A stretch of DNA of 64,000 nucleotides. Origin: Pontibacter rufus (GTDB lineage Bacteria; Bacteroidota; Bacteroidia; Cytophagales; Hymenobacteraceae). Shown one piece after another: positions 16,780 through 26,284 of this stretch (its first letter is position 1; the number at the start of each line of letters is the position of its first letter). The position numbers were made by a program, and so were the translations under genes. Location: assembly GCF_015694705.1 (NCBI RefSeq), contig NZ_JADQDR010000003.1:186001-250000 (forward strand), given 5' to 3'. A model generated the notes under the pieces. That model did no database searches. It saw only the letters and a list, made by a program, of their open reading frames with translations, and was not told the DNA's origin.

Positions 16780-17409
16780 TTATATATTGTGTTTAGAAAA
16801 GAATTCTTCGGCCATTTTGCCACCGCTATCTGTACAAATACCCCTGACATAGTATAGGTAAATGCTCCTGAACACCTCGCCCAGGTTATACTTATCCGGC
16901 GGAAAGATGGCAGGGTTCAGCATCATGGGCAGCTGCTCCAGAATAATCTTGGTTACCAGTTGTATGTTGATATCTCTGCGGAACAGGTTCTGCAATATGC
17001 CGTTGTTGATAATGCCGGATATCTGGTGATAGGAATAGCTGTTGAGGTGGTCTAAGGCCAGTTGCCATACTTCGGGGTAGTGGCGCTGCAAATCCATGAT
17101 ATAAAGCGGGCTCGTTTGCTTTATATTGTTGATGCCATCCTGCAGCAGCAACATAATTTCTTCTATCGGGCTTTGGGCAGTAGCCAGAAAGCGGTCATGC
17201 TCTCTTCTTTGCTGCTCCATGTCAAACCGGGCTACCTGCTTTACCATATCAGCTTTGCCGGAGAACAATTCCTGGTAAGTAGTAGGCCTGATGTCCAGCT
17301 TCCTGATTATATCAGCTTCAGAGTTTGCTTCAATCCCCTCTGCTTTAAAGATGCGCAGAATCTCCTCTAAAATAGTTTCCAAGAAAGTCATCGTTCCGTG
17401 CTGCTGCAT
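16780..17409 (-). CDS. TetR/AcrR-family transcriptional regulator
   Basis: The 209-residue protein has an N-terminal helix-turn-helix region (ILEEILRIFKAEG, then SEADIIRKLDIRPTTYQELF), in the position expected for TetR DNA-binding domains. A helical ligand-binding C-terminal domain follows. A second ATG (MTFLETIL) seven codons in may be the true start. It lies downstream of the carotenoid genes on the same strand with a 105-base gap, so it could regulate them, but nothing in the sequence proves this. The ligand is unknown. Confidence 0.75.
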   Translation of the reverse strand: MQQHGTMTFLETILEEILRIFKAEGIEANSEADIIRKLDIRPTTYQELFSGKADMVKQVARFDMEQQRREHDRFLATAQSPIEEIMLLLQDGINNIKQTSPLYIMDLQRHYPEVWQLALDHLNSYSYHQISGIINNGILQNLFRRDINIQLVTKIILEQLPMMLNPAIFPPDKYNLGEVFRSIYLYYVRGICTDSGGKMAEEFFSKHNI

Positions 17410-17514
17410 CTGATAAGTATAACAGGGAAATAAACATAAAAGCTATTGCCCGGCAGTGCTGTAGCTTCTGTTATGTAAAGATAGTTATACTTTTGGCGCT
17501 AACAAACAGCGCCG

Positions 17515-18198
17515 CTACAGATAAATGTTTAAACCTGTAAAGAAGGCCAGCTGCACTAAAAAGATATACGGCGCCAGCGGATTTTGCTTGAAAAAGCCTG
17601 CCCGCTGGAAGTATAGCTGCAGCAGAAAAGCAAGTATAAACCACCCCGCATAGTTAGAAAACGGAACAAAGCCGCCCTGCCAGTTCCAGAAGTCGTAGCG
17701 CATGGCCACCGGCTCAATAAAGTAGTCGAGCAGCACCATCAGCAGCGCGCCAAGTATGGCTTTTATCATCCACGGCAGGCGCGTATAGTTGCTGATGTGA
17801 CCGGTGCTGTACACCAGCATCAGCCAGTTAAGCCCAATCAGCAGCGGCACTTCCCATACTTTTGTACCCAGCGCATGGCCATAACCATAGTTGCCGAACA
17901 GCAGGCCCGTGTGCACGCCTACAGCTTCCGCCAGAAAGCCTACCAGGAAAACAGCAATTGCAAACAATACAAAGGGCAGGTTCCAGCACCGGTGAAAGCT
18001 GAAAAGCAATGCACTGGTGAGCAGCAGGTTAAGGGGGGTGAGCTGCTGGAAATAAACAGGGTCGCCGCTGAACACCAATCCCCAGAACCCAACGGCATGG
18101 AAAATAACAAGCACGGCCACCGCACCAGGCAAAGCATACCTGCTATACTTCCGCCTGGAAGCAACAGCCACATGTTCGGTTTTTGTCGTCTCAGCCAT
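17515..18198 (-). CDS. cruF: CruF-type carotenoid 1,2-hydratase
   Basis: Starting at MAETTKTEHV, the product is 227 residues with about seven membrane helices. The segment GYGHALGTKVWEVPLLIGLNW and the later LLDYFIEPVAMRYDFWNW match the carotenoid biosynthesis protein family (PF04240). Its members include CruF, which adds water to the terminal double bond of acyclic carotenoid ends. The start lies five bases after the stop of the desaturase gene, so the two are an operon. The longer frame to 18270 would overlap that gene. Confidence 0.85.
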   Translation of the reverse strand: MAETTKTEHVAVASRRKYSRYALPGAVAVLVIFHAVGFWGLVFSGDPVYFQQLTPLNLLLTSALLFSFHRCWNLPFVLFAIAVFLVGFLAEAVGVHTGLLFGNYGYGHALGTKVWEVPLLIGLNWLMLVYSTGHISNYTRLPWMIKAILGALLMVLLDYFIEPVAMRYDFWNWQGGFVPFSNYAGWFILAFLLQLYFQRAGFFKQNPLAPYIFLVQLAFFTGLNIYL

Positions 18199-18203
18199 CG
18201 GTT

Positions 18204-19688
18204 TTATACTTCTTCCTGTCTTGTAACATCCGGCACCAGGTCTCCCGTAATTCTGGCCGACAGCAGGCAAAGCGGAATACCGCCGCCCGGATGCACGCTG
18301 CCGCCACAGAAGTATAAACCCTTTATGGCAGAACTGAAATTAGGATGACGCAGAAAAGCAGCCATCCGGCTGTTGGAACTGCCGCCATACAAAGCGCCGG
18401 CAAACGAGGAGGTGCGGCTTTCGATCAGCAACGGATTCAGCACCTGTTCCTGTTCTATGAGCGGCGCGATGTCGGTGCCCAGCATGCGGCTTAGTTTCTT
18501 TAAAACGGTTTCACGTGTAACAGCTATCAGCTTCTCCCAGTCCTGGCCCTGATCATGCGGTACGTTTACCATCACAAACCAGTTCTCGCAGCCGGGCGGT
18601 GCATCCTGCGGCTCCATTTTAGAAGTAATATTGACATAGATGGTAGGGTCGGGGCTGATGGTTTTGTGCCGGAAAATATGCTCGAACTCTTCTTGGTAGT
18701 TGCCGCTGAAGAAAATGTTGTGCAGGTGCAGCTCCGGAAATTGCTGTTTGATGCCCCAGTAATAAATCAGGGCGGAGCTGGAGCGGGGTTGTTTCAGCGT
18801 TTGTTCGGGCGCCGGATGGTGAGGCAGCAATCGGCGATAGGTCGGCACCACATCCATGTTGCTCACCACCACCTCAGCACTATAGTTAGCTTTGCCGGTT
18901 TGCACGCCTGTTACTTTGCCGCCCTTCGTTATAATCTGCTCTACCGGCTCCCTGTATCTGAACATCACGCCCAGTTCCTCTGCCAGTTTTACCAGACTGT
19001 TGGCAATGGCATACATGCCGCCGTCGGGATAAAAAGCGCCAATGTTATGCTCCAGGTGCGGAATGATGTTGAGCGTGCCGGGCGCCTGGTAAGGGTCGGA
19101 GCCGTTGTAGGTGGCAAAACGGTCGAGGAGTTGCACCATGCGCGAATCTTTAAAGCGCCGGGCATTGACCTTGTGCATGGTAGTGGTCAAGCCCAGGTCG
19201 GGGAGGCAGGTGAGTGTTTTCAGCACATCCGGGCTGAAGTAGGTGCCGGCCTTGTGCAGCGATTTCTGCAGAAAGGTACCGGCAGTGCCCTGGTACAGCC
19301 GGGCACTTGAGGACAGCGCGCGCAACACATCCTGTTTCGGCACGCCCAGTTGCCGTTCGGCCTCAGCCGCAAATTCTTCCGGCGCGGCATATGCTTTCAG
19401 GTGGCTGCCATCGGGCCAGAAATAATGCGTAATCGGGTCAAGGCGGGTATAGGTGAAGTACGCGGATGGTTCTCGGCCGGCGAGTTCAAAAAGCTCGTCT
19501 ACCAGATGGGGCAATGTAAACAGCGACGGCCCTGCATCAAACCTATACTTGCCCAGCCAGAACTCGTGCATCTTGCCGCCAAAGCTTTCATTTGCTTCAA
19601 ATACCGTTACTTCGTAGCCCTTCACCGCCAGCCGGATAGCCGCCGCAATACCGCCGATGCCTGCTCCTACGATGGCTGCTTTGTTCAT
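18204..19688 (-). CDS. Carotenoid desaturase, CrtI/CrtD family
   Basis: The 494-residue flavoprotein has an N-terminal FAD-binding motif (IVGAGIGGIAAA, 6-17) and a C-terminal signature (YFCGGSVHPGGGIPL) shared by all CrtI-type desaturases. Because it is paired with CruF rather than with phytoene synthase, the likely role is CrtD, which 3,4-desaturates 1-hydroxylated carotenoids on the way to myxol- or flexixanthin-type pigments. That is an inference from context; it could also be the phytoene desaturase. It precedes cruF with a five-base gap. Confidence 0.85.
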   Translation of the reverse strand: MNKAAIVGAGIGGIAAAIRLAVKGYEVTVFEANESFGGKMHEFWLGKYRFDAGPSLFTLPHLVDELFELAGREPSAYFTYTRLDPITHYFWPDGSHLKAYAAPEEFAAEAERQLGVPKQDVLRALSSSARLYQGTAGTFLQKSLHKAGTYFSPDVLKTLTCLPDLGLTTTMHKVNARRFKDSRMVQLLDRFATYNGSDPYQAPGTLNIIPHLEHNIGAFYPDGGMYAIANSLVKLAEELGVMFRYREPVEQIITKGGKVTGVQTGKANYSAEVVVSNMDVVPTYRRLLPHHPAPEQTLKQPRSSSALIYYWGIKQQFPELHLHNIFFSGNYQEEFEHIFRHKTISPDPTIYVNITSKMEPQDAPPGCENWFVMVNVPHDQGQDWEKLIAVTRETVLKKLSRMLGTDIAPLIEQEQVLNPLLIESRTSSFAGALYGGSSNSRMAAFLRHPNFSSAIKGLYFCGGSVHPGGGIPLCLLSARITGDLVPDVTRQEEV

Positions 19689-19761
19689 ACTTGCAAGATA
19701 TACGCTTTTATTTCTTCTGTGAACTTAACTGGCAGAGCATAGCAAAGGTTTGTCCGCACGC

Positions 19762-20202
19762 TTATACTTTGCCGAATACTTTCCGGTAAACCGGCTTGCG
19801 CATTCCAAAAGCTGCCCACATAAGCGGGTATAACAGCGCATCTACAACTTTAAAGCCAGTGCTGTAAGTGATGATGTCGTGGATGATGGTGCCGCTACCG
19901 CTTTGGCTAACCAGGTGCTTGTGGCGCCACAACCGGAGGGGAGGCGGCAGTTCCCGGCCTTCGTCTATAAAGTATGCTTCGGTGCCGGTTATACTTCTGT
20001 CCGTTATCAGGCTTGTCCAGCGAAAGGACTTTATACCTGTCTGTAACTCCACTTCCACCATGTCGCCGGGCGCGCTGCCATCGAAACGGAGCAGCTTCAG
20101 GCGTGGGTATGGCGGCGACAACCTGCGGAACAGCTGCTCATCAAACGCATTGAATACGGTTTTGTAGTTCTGCCGAACGTGCGTTTTGAGGTGGAGCTGC
20201 AT
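19762..20202 (-). CDS. SRPBCC-type ligand-binding protein
   Basis: The 146-residue protein begins MQLHLKTHVRQNYKTVFNAFDEQL and has the alternating pattern of START/SRPBCC folds (helix-grip, hydrophobic cavity): FRWTSLITDRSITGTEAYF and GTIIHDIITYSTGFKVVDALLYP. Such proteins often sit beside carotenoid genes in Bacteroidota, as here, 73 bases upstream of the desaturase. A role in pigment handling is possible but unproven. No catalytic residue is evident. Confidence 0.7.
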   Translation of the reverse strand: MQLHLKTHVRQNYKTVFNAFDEQLFRRLSPPYPRLKLLRFDGSAPGDMVEVELQTGIKSFRWTSLITDRSITGTEAYFIDEGRELPPPLRLWRHKHLVSQSGSGTIIHDIITYSTGFKVVDALLYPLMWAAFGMRKPVYRKVFGKV

Positions 20203-20247
20203 TTTGATTGCTGGTTATTTAATTGTTAAATGGCTGCCGGAGTAAAA

Positions 20248-20330
20248 CCTCTTTGCTGGTGCGAGCTTGTAGCTCGTACTTTGTTCCTGTAGATGTAAAG
20301 GTACGAGCTACAAGCTCGCACCAGCGGAGG
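20248..20330. repeat. 80-bp palindromic repeat, copy 2
   Basis: Same element as at 12244-12323: arms share GCTGGTGCGAGCTTGTAGCT and its complement around a short AT-rich loop. The left outer end differs by two extra bases. It lies between the SRPBCC gene start and the stop of the SNF2 helicase. Confidence 0.9.
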
Positions 20331-20394
20331 CAGGCCATAACGAATTTGCAGACAAGGGCAGGCGCGACCTGTCCCTACAAAAACGGTCAACAAT

Positions 20395-23316
20395 TTAACT
20401 CAGCAGGTTGTCTATGTCTTCTTTTGTCAGGCTTTTGATAACGGTTTCGTCGGTGCTGATGAGGTCGGTGACGAGCTGGATTTTGCGGTTTTGCAGCGCC
20501 AGTATCTTTTCCTCTACCGTATCCTTAGTGATGAACTTGTAGGTAAACACCGTTTTCTGCTGTCCGATGCGGTGTGCGCGGTCGATGGCCTGGGCTTCTA
20601 CGGCCGGATTCCACCACGGATCAAGTATAAACACGTAATCGGCGGCAGTCAGGTTCAGGCCCACGCCGCCGGCTTTCAGTGATATCAGGAACACCTGTAT
20701 GGCAGCATCATTCTGGAAAAGCGCTACCTGCGCCTGCCGGTCTTTGGTATTGCCATCCAGGTAAGCATACGTTATCCCGCGATCATCCAGCGCATGCCGG
20801 ATAATATCCAGGTGCTTTACGAATTGACTAAAAATAAGCACTTTGTGCCCTTTACCTACTACATTCTTTGTCATCCGCAACACTTCTTTCAGCTTGCCCG
20901 ATTCACCTTCGTAATCAGTGTCCGTCATCAGCGGGTGGTTGGCAATCTGGCGCAGCTTCGTAAGGCCCTGCAAAAGCATAAACTGCGTATTGCCCGGCCC
21001 GTGCTCTTCCAGGTTCGTGAGTATTTTGTTGCGGTAGTATGATTTTGTTTCTTCGTAAGCGTGCTCCTGCTCTTCGGTCATTTTGCAGAAGGTAGTATGC
21101 TCTACCTTTTCGGGCAGCTCTTTGGCCACCTGCGATTTGTGCCGGCGAAGTATAAACGGCTTGATGAGCGCGTGCAGCTTGCGTGTTTTCTGCTCGTCCT
21201 TCTCCTTCTCGATTGGCTTCAGGAACTCCTTCCGGAAAAAATGCTGATTGCCCAGCAGGCCGGGATTGATGAACGACATCTGCGCCCATAAATCCATCGT
21301 GCTGTTTTCTACAGGTGTGCCGGTCAGTATAAGCCGGTGCCGTGACTTCAGCGAACGGGCAGCGCGCGAGGTAGTAGAATCCGGGTTCTTGATGGCCTGC
21401 GACTCATCCAGTATAATGTAATCGAAATAATAGGTTTTGAGCAGCTCCGCATCCAGGCGCACAATGCCGTAGGAGGTCAGCACCACATCGTAATTTTCGA
21501 ACTGGGTTACGTTCTTGTCGCGGTAGGTGCCCGTATAGTTAAGAATCCGCAGACCTGGTGTAAATTTCTGCGCTTCGTTCTGCCAGTTATACACCAGCGA
21601 GGTGGGCATTACGAGCAGCGAGGCTGCTTCAGCCCCCTTTTCTTTGCGGTGCTGCAGCATAGCCAGGGTTTGCACGGTTTTGCCCAGGCCCATATCGTCG
21701 GCCAGGCAGCCGCCAAATTTATAGTTCTGCACAAAGTGCAGCCAGTTATAACCTGCTTTCTGATAAGGCCGCAGTTCGCCCACAAAACCCGCCGGCATGG
21801 GCTGGTCATCTATGGTTTCAAATTCGCGCAGCCGCTCCAGCCTGCGGGTGAGCGTTACGGTGGCCAGGTTGCCTTCCTGCAGGTCGTTTACCAGAGCCAT
21901 GTGGTGCTTTTTCAGCATCAGGCGCTCTTCTCCCTCCGAAAAGGCAAACAGTTCGATGTACTGCGTAAACCATTCTTCCGGTATGATGGCTATCTGGCCG
22001 TTGGGCAACTGAAACTCGTTATTTTTGGTAAGGATGTGGTTTTTGAGCCGGATAAACGGAATCTCGAATGCCCCGAAGCGCACAGTGCCGTAAATATCAA
22101 ACCAGTCATTGGTTTCTGTGATGCCTACCTGCACCGAAATGTCTCCGATAAAGTAGTTTTTCCCGCCTTGCTCGCCCTGCTGCACCGTAAAGCCCAACTC
22201 CTCCAGCTCCAGCAGGTTGCTGTTGAGCCAGGCAAATGCATCGCTTTTATCCAGCACCACGCGGCCGTTCTTTACCTCCAGCGCCCGTTTTCCCAGCTCC
22301 TTCACGAACTCCTTTTCATAGTTCACGTCCCGTATTAACTTATGGAAGATGTAAGAGTCCGGCGTTTTTTCCATACTTACGCTCACACGCTTCGCCTCCT
22401 GCGTCTGCACCATGTAAGCGCCATACTTAAATGAGAGGTCAAAAAGGATCTTATCACTTATAACAGCGCCGCGCTCTGGTTTAGCCCTGGTCAGCAAAGC
22501 CGGTGCGTCCGCGCCTTTTATCTCTGTAAATGTCAGGAAAGGGCTTGGTTTATACTTCTCGGCCCGTATATCGAAGCCTTTGGCATGCACATCAAACGAC
22601 TCTACCAGTGGCGCTACAAACTTGCTGTAGTAGTTTTCTTCCACGGAGCGGGGCACTACAATAAACTTTTTGTTGAGGAAAGGCTGCAGCTTTTTACCAT
22701 CTATGGCCTTCTCGAAGCTATACACGGTGTCGTTCAGCAGCAGCCAGGCCGGTTCATAACAAATCAGCGCTGCATCGCGGTACTGGAATTCCAGCTTCTG
22801 GCCGCCATACTTTATCGTCGGGAAATAATGGGTGTTATCCTGATTGCGCATAAAATGGAACAGGACAGTAGCTTTTTCAGGCGCCAGTTGAATGCGCTTC
22901 CAGGTGGGTTCGCCGTCCTTGCCCATGATGAAAGTCATCTTGTGGCGGAGCAGCTCCATTATCTTGCCCATACGGCCCTGTATGTAGTGGCTGATGGTTT
23001 CCTGCAGCGCCTTGTCACCTTTTCCGGCGTCGTATACTTTCAGGAAGAAATCTACGGGCGACACTTTCTTAGAGGAAAAGCGCTTAAGTACCGTGTCCTG
23101 CTGTATCTGGTCTATTAGCGTGATGAGTTTGAAGTCGCTGGCATCGAGGCGCGAGGCAAACTCGTCGGCATTTTTGGCAGAAATGTTCTGGTGCTGCAGC
23201 GTCAGCTGGCCTTTGGTGTTGATTTGCACCACAAAAGACTCGAACAGGTAGCCCAGATACTCGTGCTCAAACAACGAGTATATCACCTGAAAAGGTTGGG
23301 TGGTGTATACTTTCAT
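20395..23316 (-). CDS. SNF2-family DEAD/DEAH-box helicase
   Basis: The 973-residue protein (start chosen at MKVYTTQPFQ) has a long N-terminal bacterial SNF2-associated region of about 500 residues. The two-lobed ATPase follows: Walker A DDMGLGKTVQT, LLVMPTSLVYNW, Walker B DESQAIKN, LTGTPVENS, and in the second lobe IFSQFVKHLD, SLKAGGVGLNLTAADY and DRAHRIGQ. Bacterial SNF2 proteins move along DNA, displacing bound proteins or RNA polymerase (RapA type). Its specific role is not clear. It has no adjacent methylase or nuclease, so it is not obviously part of a defence system. Confidence 0.9.
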   Translation of the reverse strand: MKVYTTQPFQVIYSLFEHEYLGYLFESFVVQINTKGQLTLQHQNISAKNADEFASRLDASDFKLITLIDQIQQDTVLKRFSSKKVSPVDFFLKVYDAGKGDKALQETISHYIQGRMGKIMELLRHKMTFIMGKDGEPTWKRIQLAPEKATVLFHFMRNQDNTHYFPTIKYGGQKLEFQYRDAALICYEPAWLLLNDTVYSFEKAIDGKKLQPFLNKKFIVVPRSVEENYYSKFVAPLVESFDVHAKGFDIRAEKYKPSPFLTFTEIKGADAPALLTRAKPERGAVISDKILFDLSFKYGAYMVQTQEAKRVSVSMEKTPDSYIFHKLIRDVNYEKEFVKELGKRALEVKNGRVVLDKSDAFAWLNSNLLELEELGFTVQQGEQGGKNYFIGDISVQVGITETNDWFDIYGTVRFGAFEIPFIRLKNHILTKNNEFQLPNGQIAIIPEEWFTQYIELFAFSEGEERLMLKKHHMALVNDLQEGNLATVTLTRRLERLREFETIDDQPMPAGFVGELRPYQKAGYNWLHFVQNYKFGGCLADDMGLGKTVQTLAMLQHRKEKGAEAASLLVMPTSLVYNWQNEAQKFTPGLRILNYTGTYRDKNVTQFENYDVVLTSYGIVRLDAELLKTYYFDYIILDESQAIKNPDSTTSRAARSLKSRHRLILTGTPVENSTMDLWAQMSFINPGLLGNQHFFRKEFLKPIEKEKDEQKTRKLHALIKPFILRRHKSQVAKELPEKVEHTTFCKMTEEQEHAYEETKSYYRNKILTNLEEHGPGNTQFMLLQGLTKLRQIANHPLMTDTDYEGESGKLKEVLRMTKNVVGKGHKVLIFSQFVKHLDIIRHALDDRGITYAYLDGNTKDRQAQVALFQNDAAIQVFLISLKAGGVGLNLTAADYVFILDPWWNPAVEAQAIDRAHRIGQQKTVFTYKFITKDTVEEKILALQNRKIQLVTDLISTDETVIKSLTKEDIDNLLS

Positions 23317-23540
23317 GCCAAAGACAAATTTTAAGGACTTCAAATATAGTCCCAAACCGGATAATATCCTACTTAATATACTTGTTTTACCGTGACAAAG
23401 AAATTTGCCCGCTAAACCGTTTGAGCAACAGGTAACATGCCCGATTGTTTAAGTATAATATCCCTGAAGAGAATGCCTTCAGAAAAGTACCGGAGATTTG
23501 ATAACCCGGCAAGAATGCAGGTTTCCTTTGCAGCGGCACG

Positions 23541-23592
23541 GACACTCGCGGGGGCTCCCGAAATGCTTCAGGACATGTGCGCACGCCGCGAG
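23541..23592. repeat. Imperfect hairpin carrying two repeat modules
   Basis: CTCGCGG (23545-23551) pairs with CCGCGAG (23586-23592). Inside is CCCGAAATGCTTCAGGAC, nearly the same as the nested hairpin at 14535. The outer GACACTCGCGG is shared with 59776-59786. It lies just downstream of the LolC/E-type permease gene. Confidence 0.6.
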
Positions 23593-23638
23593 GTCTTTTG
23601 AAATGGCCGGACAACATCAGCCAGTAAACAAGTATTCC

Positions 23639-24862
23639 CTACAAATTTTCGGTAACAGACAAAGCCGCCGCCTTGCGCGCCGGCCGGATAGAAACCAGCA
23701 GGGTGATGATGATAATGGCCAGCCCCGTGAGAACAAAATCCTGTACCTGCATTTTTACCGGGTAAGCCTCCACCACCGAAGTAGCCATGCCCATACTTAC
23801 CAGCCCGAATGCCTGCTGCAGGTTGCACACCAGCATGCCGGTCGTCAGGCCATAGGCCGCCCCGATGCAGGCCACCAATGCGCCCTCCAGCAAAAAGATA
23901 TTGCGGATGGTACTGGCTGTAGCGCCCATAGAGGCAAGTATAGCAATGTCTTTCTTCTTGTCGATAACGAGCATGGAAAGGGAAAAGAAGATGTTGAGGG
24001 AGGCAATAAAAAGGATAAAAGCAAAGGTAACGAACACAAACAGCTTCTCGACTTTTACGGCGCGCAGCAGGCTGGTGTGCTGCTCATCGCTGTTCTGTAC
24101 TTTAAATTGCTTGCCCAGCAGTTGCTGCAGCGCGCTTTTTACCTGCTCTGCTTCGTAGCCTTGTTTTACTTTTATCTCCAGTGAAGTGCGCCGGCTGCCA
24201 TACTCCAGCAATTGCTCGGCAAAGTTGAGGGGCACAAACACGTAGGCATCGTCGTACTGCCGCTCAATAGCGAAAATACCGCCCGGCAAAATGCTTAGGT
24301 TGTTGAAGGCGCCTTCCGGGTTAAGCGGGTTAAACTTGGTGTTGCGCGGGTAAAGGAACTGCAGTGGCTCAAACTGGTTACCAGGCCTGATAGATAGCTG
24401 GTATTGCACCCCGCGCCCTATCAAAGCATAGTAAGTGCCGTCAAGTATAAGCTGGCTGTGGCCCTCTACTACAGCGGAATCTATCCTGTTCTGCTTAAAA
24501 AAGTTATCGCTTACGCCCATTATCTTTACCACCATCTGGCGGTCGTTGTAGCGTAGCAGGGCATTGTCTTCTATCACTTCCGACACCACGGCCACACCGG
24601 GCGTGCGCCGGATGCGGTTCATAAACTCGGTGTCAGTTTCAAAGGATTTGCCTTCTGCAGCACTTACTTTCAGGTCGGGATCAAAGCTGGAGTATATTTC
24701 GCGGATAAGGTCTTCGAGGCCGTTGAATACCGAGAGCACCACAATCAGCGCCATGGTGCCCACGGCCACGCCAATCATAGCAATGTTGGAGATAATGCTG
24801 ATGATGTTCCTCTTCTTTCTGGAGAAGAAATATCGCTTCGCTATCAGAAAAGGTACGTTCAT
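23639..24862 (-). CDS. LolC/LolE-type ABC transporter permease
   Basis: The 407-residue protein has the LolC/E layout: an N-terminal helix (NIISIISNIAMIGVAVGTMAL), a large periplasmic domain of about 220 residues and three C-terminal helices with the FtsX-like permease pattern. The family passes mature lipoproteins from the inner membrane to the LolA carrier, using the LolD ATPase. No LolD gene is adjacent, as is common in Bacteroidota. From memory, rbfA and such a permease often sit together in this phylum; here one methyltransferase lies between them. Confidence 0.88.
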   Translation of the reverse strand: MNVPFLIAKRYFFSRKKRNIISIISNIAMIGVAVGTMALIVVLSVFNGLEDLIREIYSSFDPDLKVSAAEGKSFETDTEFMNRIRRTPGVAVVSEVIEDNALLRYNDRQMVVKIMGVSDNFFKQNRIDSAVVEGHSQLILDGTYYALIGRGVQYQLSIRPGNQFEPLQFLYPRNTKFNPLNPEGAFNNLSILPGGIFAIERQYDDAYVFVPLNFAEQLLEYGSRRTSLEIKVKQGYEAEQVKSALQQLLGKQFKVQNSDEQHTSLLRAVKVEKLFVFVTFAFILFIASLNIFFSLSMLVIDKKKDIAILASMGATASTIRNIFLLEGALVACIGAAYGLTTGMLVCNLQQAFGLVSMGMATSVVEAYPVKMQVQDFVLTGLAIIIITLLVSIRPARKAAALSVTENL

Positions 24863-24955
24863 CTATTTCGTTTTTCGTTGATCGTGTTTCGTTATTCGTT
24901 CTTACTACAGCTTAATCAACTACTATAATCTACAATTCGTGATTCGTAATTATAC

Positions 24956-25765
24956 TTACTTCCAGGCTTTTACTATCAGGCCGGTGCCTGACCGGTGTTT
25001 GCCGTTTACGTCCATCCAGTTCAAGATTAAGCTGAACGGGAAAGTAACAAGATAGTAAAACGGCAGCACGATAAAGAAAAGCTTAGAAGCATTCAGCAGC
25101 AGCATCGGGTACTTCATCGACAGCCGCCACGAAATTTGCCCCGGCTTGCCGTAGGAGTAATGTGCCTCTACCCGGCGAAAGCCCGCCAGTTTGAGCTTGT
25201 CCTGTATGTCCTGTATGTTATAGCCGTCGCGCACATGCTCCTCGATGAAAGATGCCTCATTGTCGCCGTGCACATCAGAGCCACCCTGATCAGAGGGGGT
25301 GGAAATGAGCAGCATGCCGCCGGAGCGCAGCGAAGCCTGAAAGTTCCTGAACACCTCCACATCCTCCAGAATATGCTCCATTACATCTACCGACAGGATG
25401 AGGTCGTAGCTGTTGGGCTGGCGGTATTTCACCAGGTCTGCAATCCGGAACAGCACATTGTGCCGCCCGATTGCCCTGAAAAACCGGTTGCAGTCCGACA
25501 CCTGCTCTTCTTTTACATCTACGGCCAGCACATGCCACTTACGGCTCAGGCCGGACAGGTAGTAAGTATACTGGCCAAAACCGGAGCCGGCATCCAGAAT
25601 TTGCTGCTCTTTGTTGCGCCGGTCTGCCGCCCAGGCGCGCAGTTCTTTGTGCACATGCCAGGTGCGTAGCAGAAGCAGGTCCAGCAGGTTATAAAATACG
25701 CGGCGCAGGAACGGGGTTTTGTTAAATACATCGCCCAGCACCCGCTTTATCGGATCGTACTGCAT
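24956..25765 (-). CDS. Class I SAM-dependent methyltransferase, membrane-associated C-terminus
   Basis: The 269-residue protein has SAM motif I (ILDAGSGFGQYTYYL) near residue 55, an acidic motif II (VDVKEEQVSDC) and SVDVMEHILED, typical of the Methyltransf_11/23 class. Unusually, the last 60 residues contain a strongly hydrophobic stretch (LFFIVLPFYYLVTFPFSLIL) that may anchor it to the membrane, hinting at a lipid or quinone-like substrate. The substrate is unknown. It sits between rbfA and the permease on one strand. Confidence 0.8.
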   Translation of the reverse strand: MQYDPIKRVLGDVFNKTPFLRRVFYNLLDLLLLRTWHVHKELRAWAADRRNKEQQILDAGSGFGQYTYYLSGLSRKWHVLAVDVKEEQVSDCNRFFRAIGRHNVLFRIADLVKYRQPNSYDLILSVDVMEHILEDVEVFRNFQASLRSGGMLLISTPSDQGGSDVHGDNEASFIEEHVRDGYNIQDIQDKLKLAGFRRVEAHYSYGKPGQISWRLSMKYPMLLLNASKLFFIVLPFYYLVTFPFSLILNWMDVNGKHRSGTGLIVKAWK

Positions 25766-25786
25766 AAGGGGAAGAGAAGCTGAAAG

Positions 25787-26182
25787 CTAGTTAGGGTATG
25801 TTTCGTCGTCTACACCGTCATTTTCGTCGGCCGGCGGAATATCGAGTTTGTTGAAAATTTCGTCCATCTGGGCAGCATACGCGGCGCTGTCGTCCAGGTA
25901 AAAGTTAAGTTCGGGGATAACGCGTACCTGGTTTTTGATGCGCTGCGCCAGCAGGTGACGGATAGTTTTGGTATTCATCCGCACTTCCAGCAGTACGGCC
26001 TCGTTGTTCTGCGCCATCATTATGCTGAGATAAACCCGCGCCAGCCCCAGGTCGGGCGATACCCGCACCACGCTCACAGTTATGTAAGCATTGCCGAATA
26101 AATGCTGCACCTCCCGCTGGAAGATGTCTGCCAATTCCCTCTGAATCAGGCGTGAAAATTTCTGTTGTCTTTTACTTTCCAT
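25787..26182 (-). CDS. rbfA: Ribosome-binding factor A
   Basis: RbfA is a KH-like protein that helps mature the 30S subunit and the 5' end of 16S rRNA. Starting at MESKRQQKFSRL, the product has the family pattern: RLIQRELADIFQREV at the start, ITVSVVRVSPDLGLARVYLSI in the middle, and LAQRIKNQVRVIPELNFYLDDS late. The length (131) is normal and the acidic tail (DENDGVDDET) is common. It leads a minus-strand run with the methyltransferase and the permease. Confidence 0.93.
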   Translation of the reverse strand: MESKRQQKFSRLIQRELADIFQREVQHLFGNAYITVSVVRVSPDLGLARVYLSIMMAQNNEAVLLEVRMNTKTIRHLLAQRIKNQVRVIPELNFYLDDSAAYAAQMDEIFNKLDIPPADENDGVDDETYPN

Positions 26183-26284
26183 ATGAAGCTGCAAATATCA
26201 TATTAATTTCGCATTTTTACCCCAAAAGGGCCTTACTCATTTCAGGCAAGGCAAATGTCCCGGTTCTTCTAACACCATCTTTCC

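Noticed and set aside
20395..23316. SNF2 helicase as part of a DISARM-like or other defence system
   Set aside because: No methylase, nuclease, DUF1998 or PLD gene is nearby; the neighbours are carotenoid and housekeeping genes.
24870..24960. Repeats of ATTCGTAATTC-like words near 12.36 kb, 24.9 kb and 45.55 kb
   Set aside because: The similarity is short and degenerate and could be due to the AT-rich composition of spacers; I could not define a unit.
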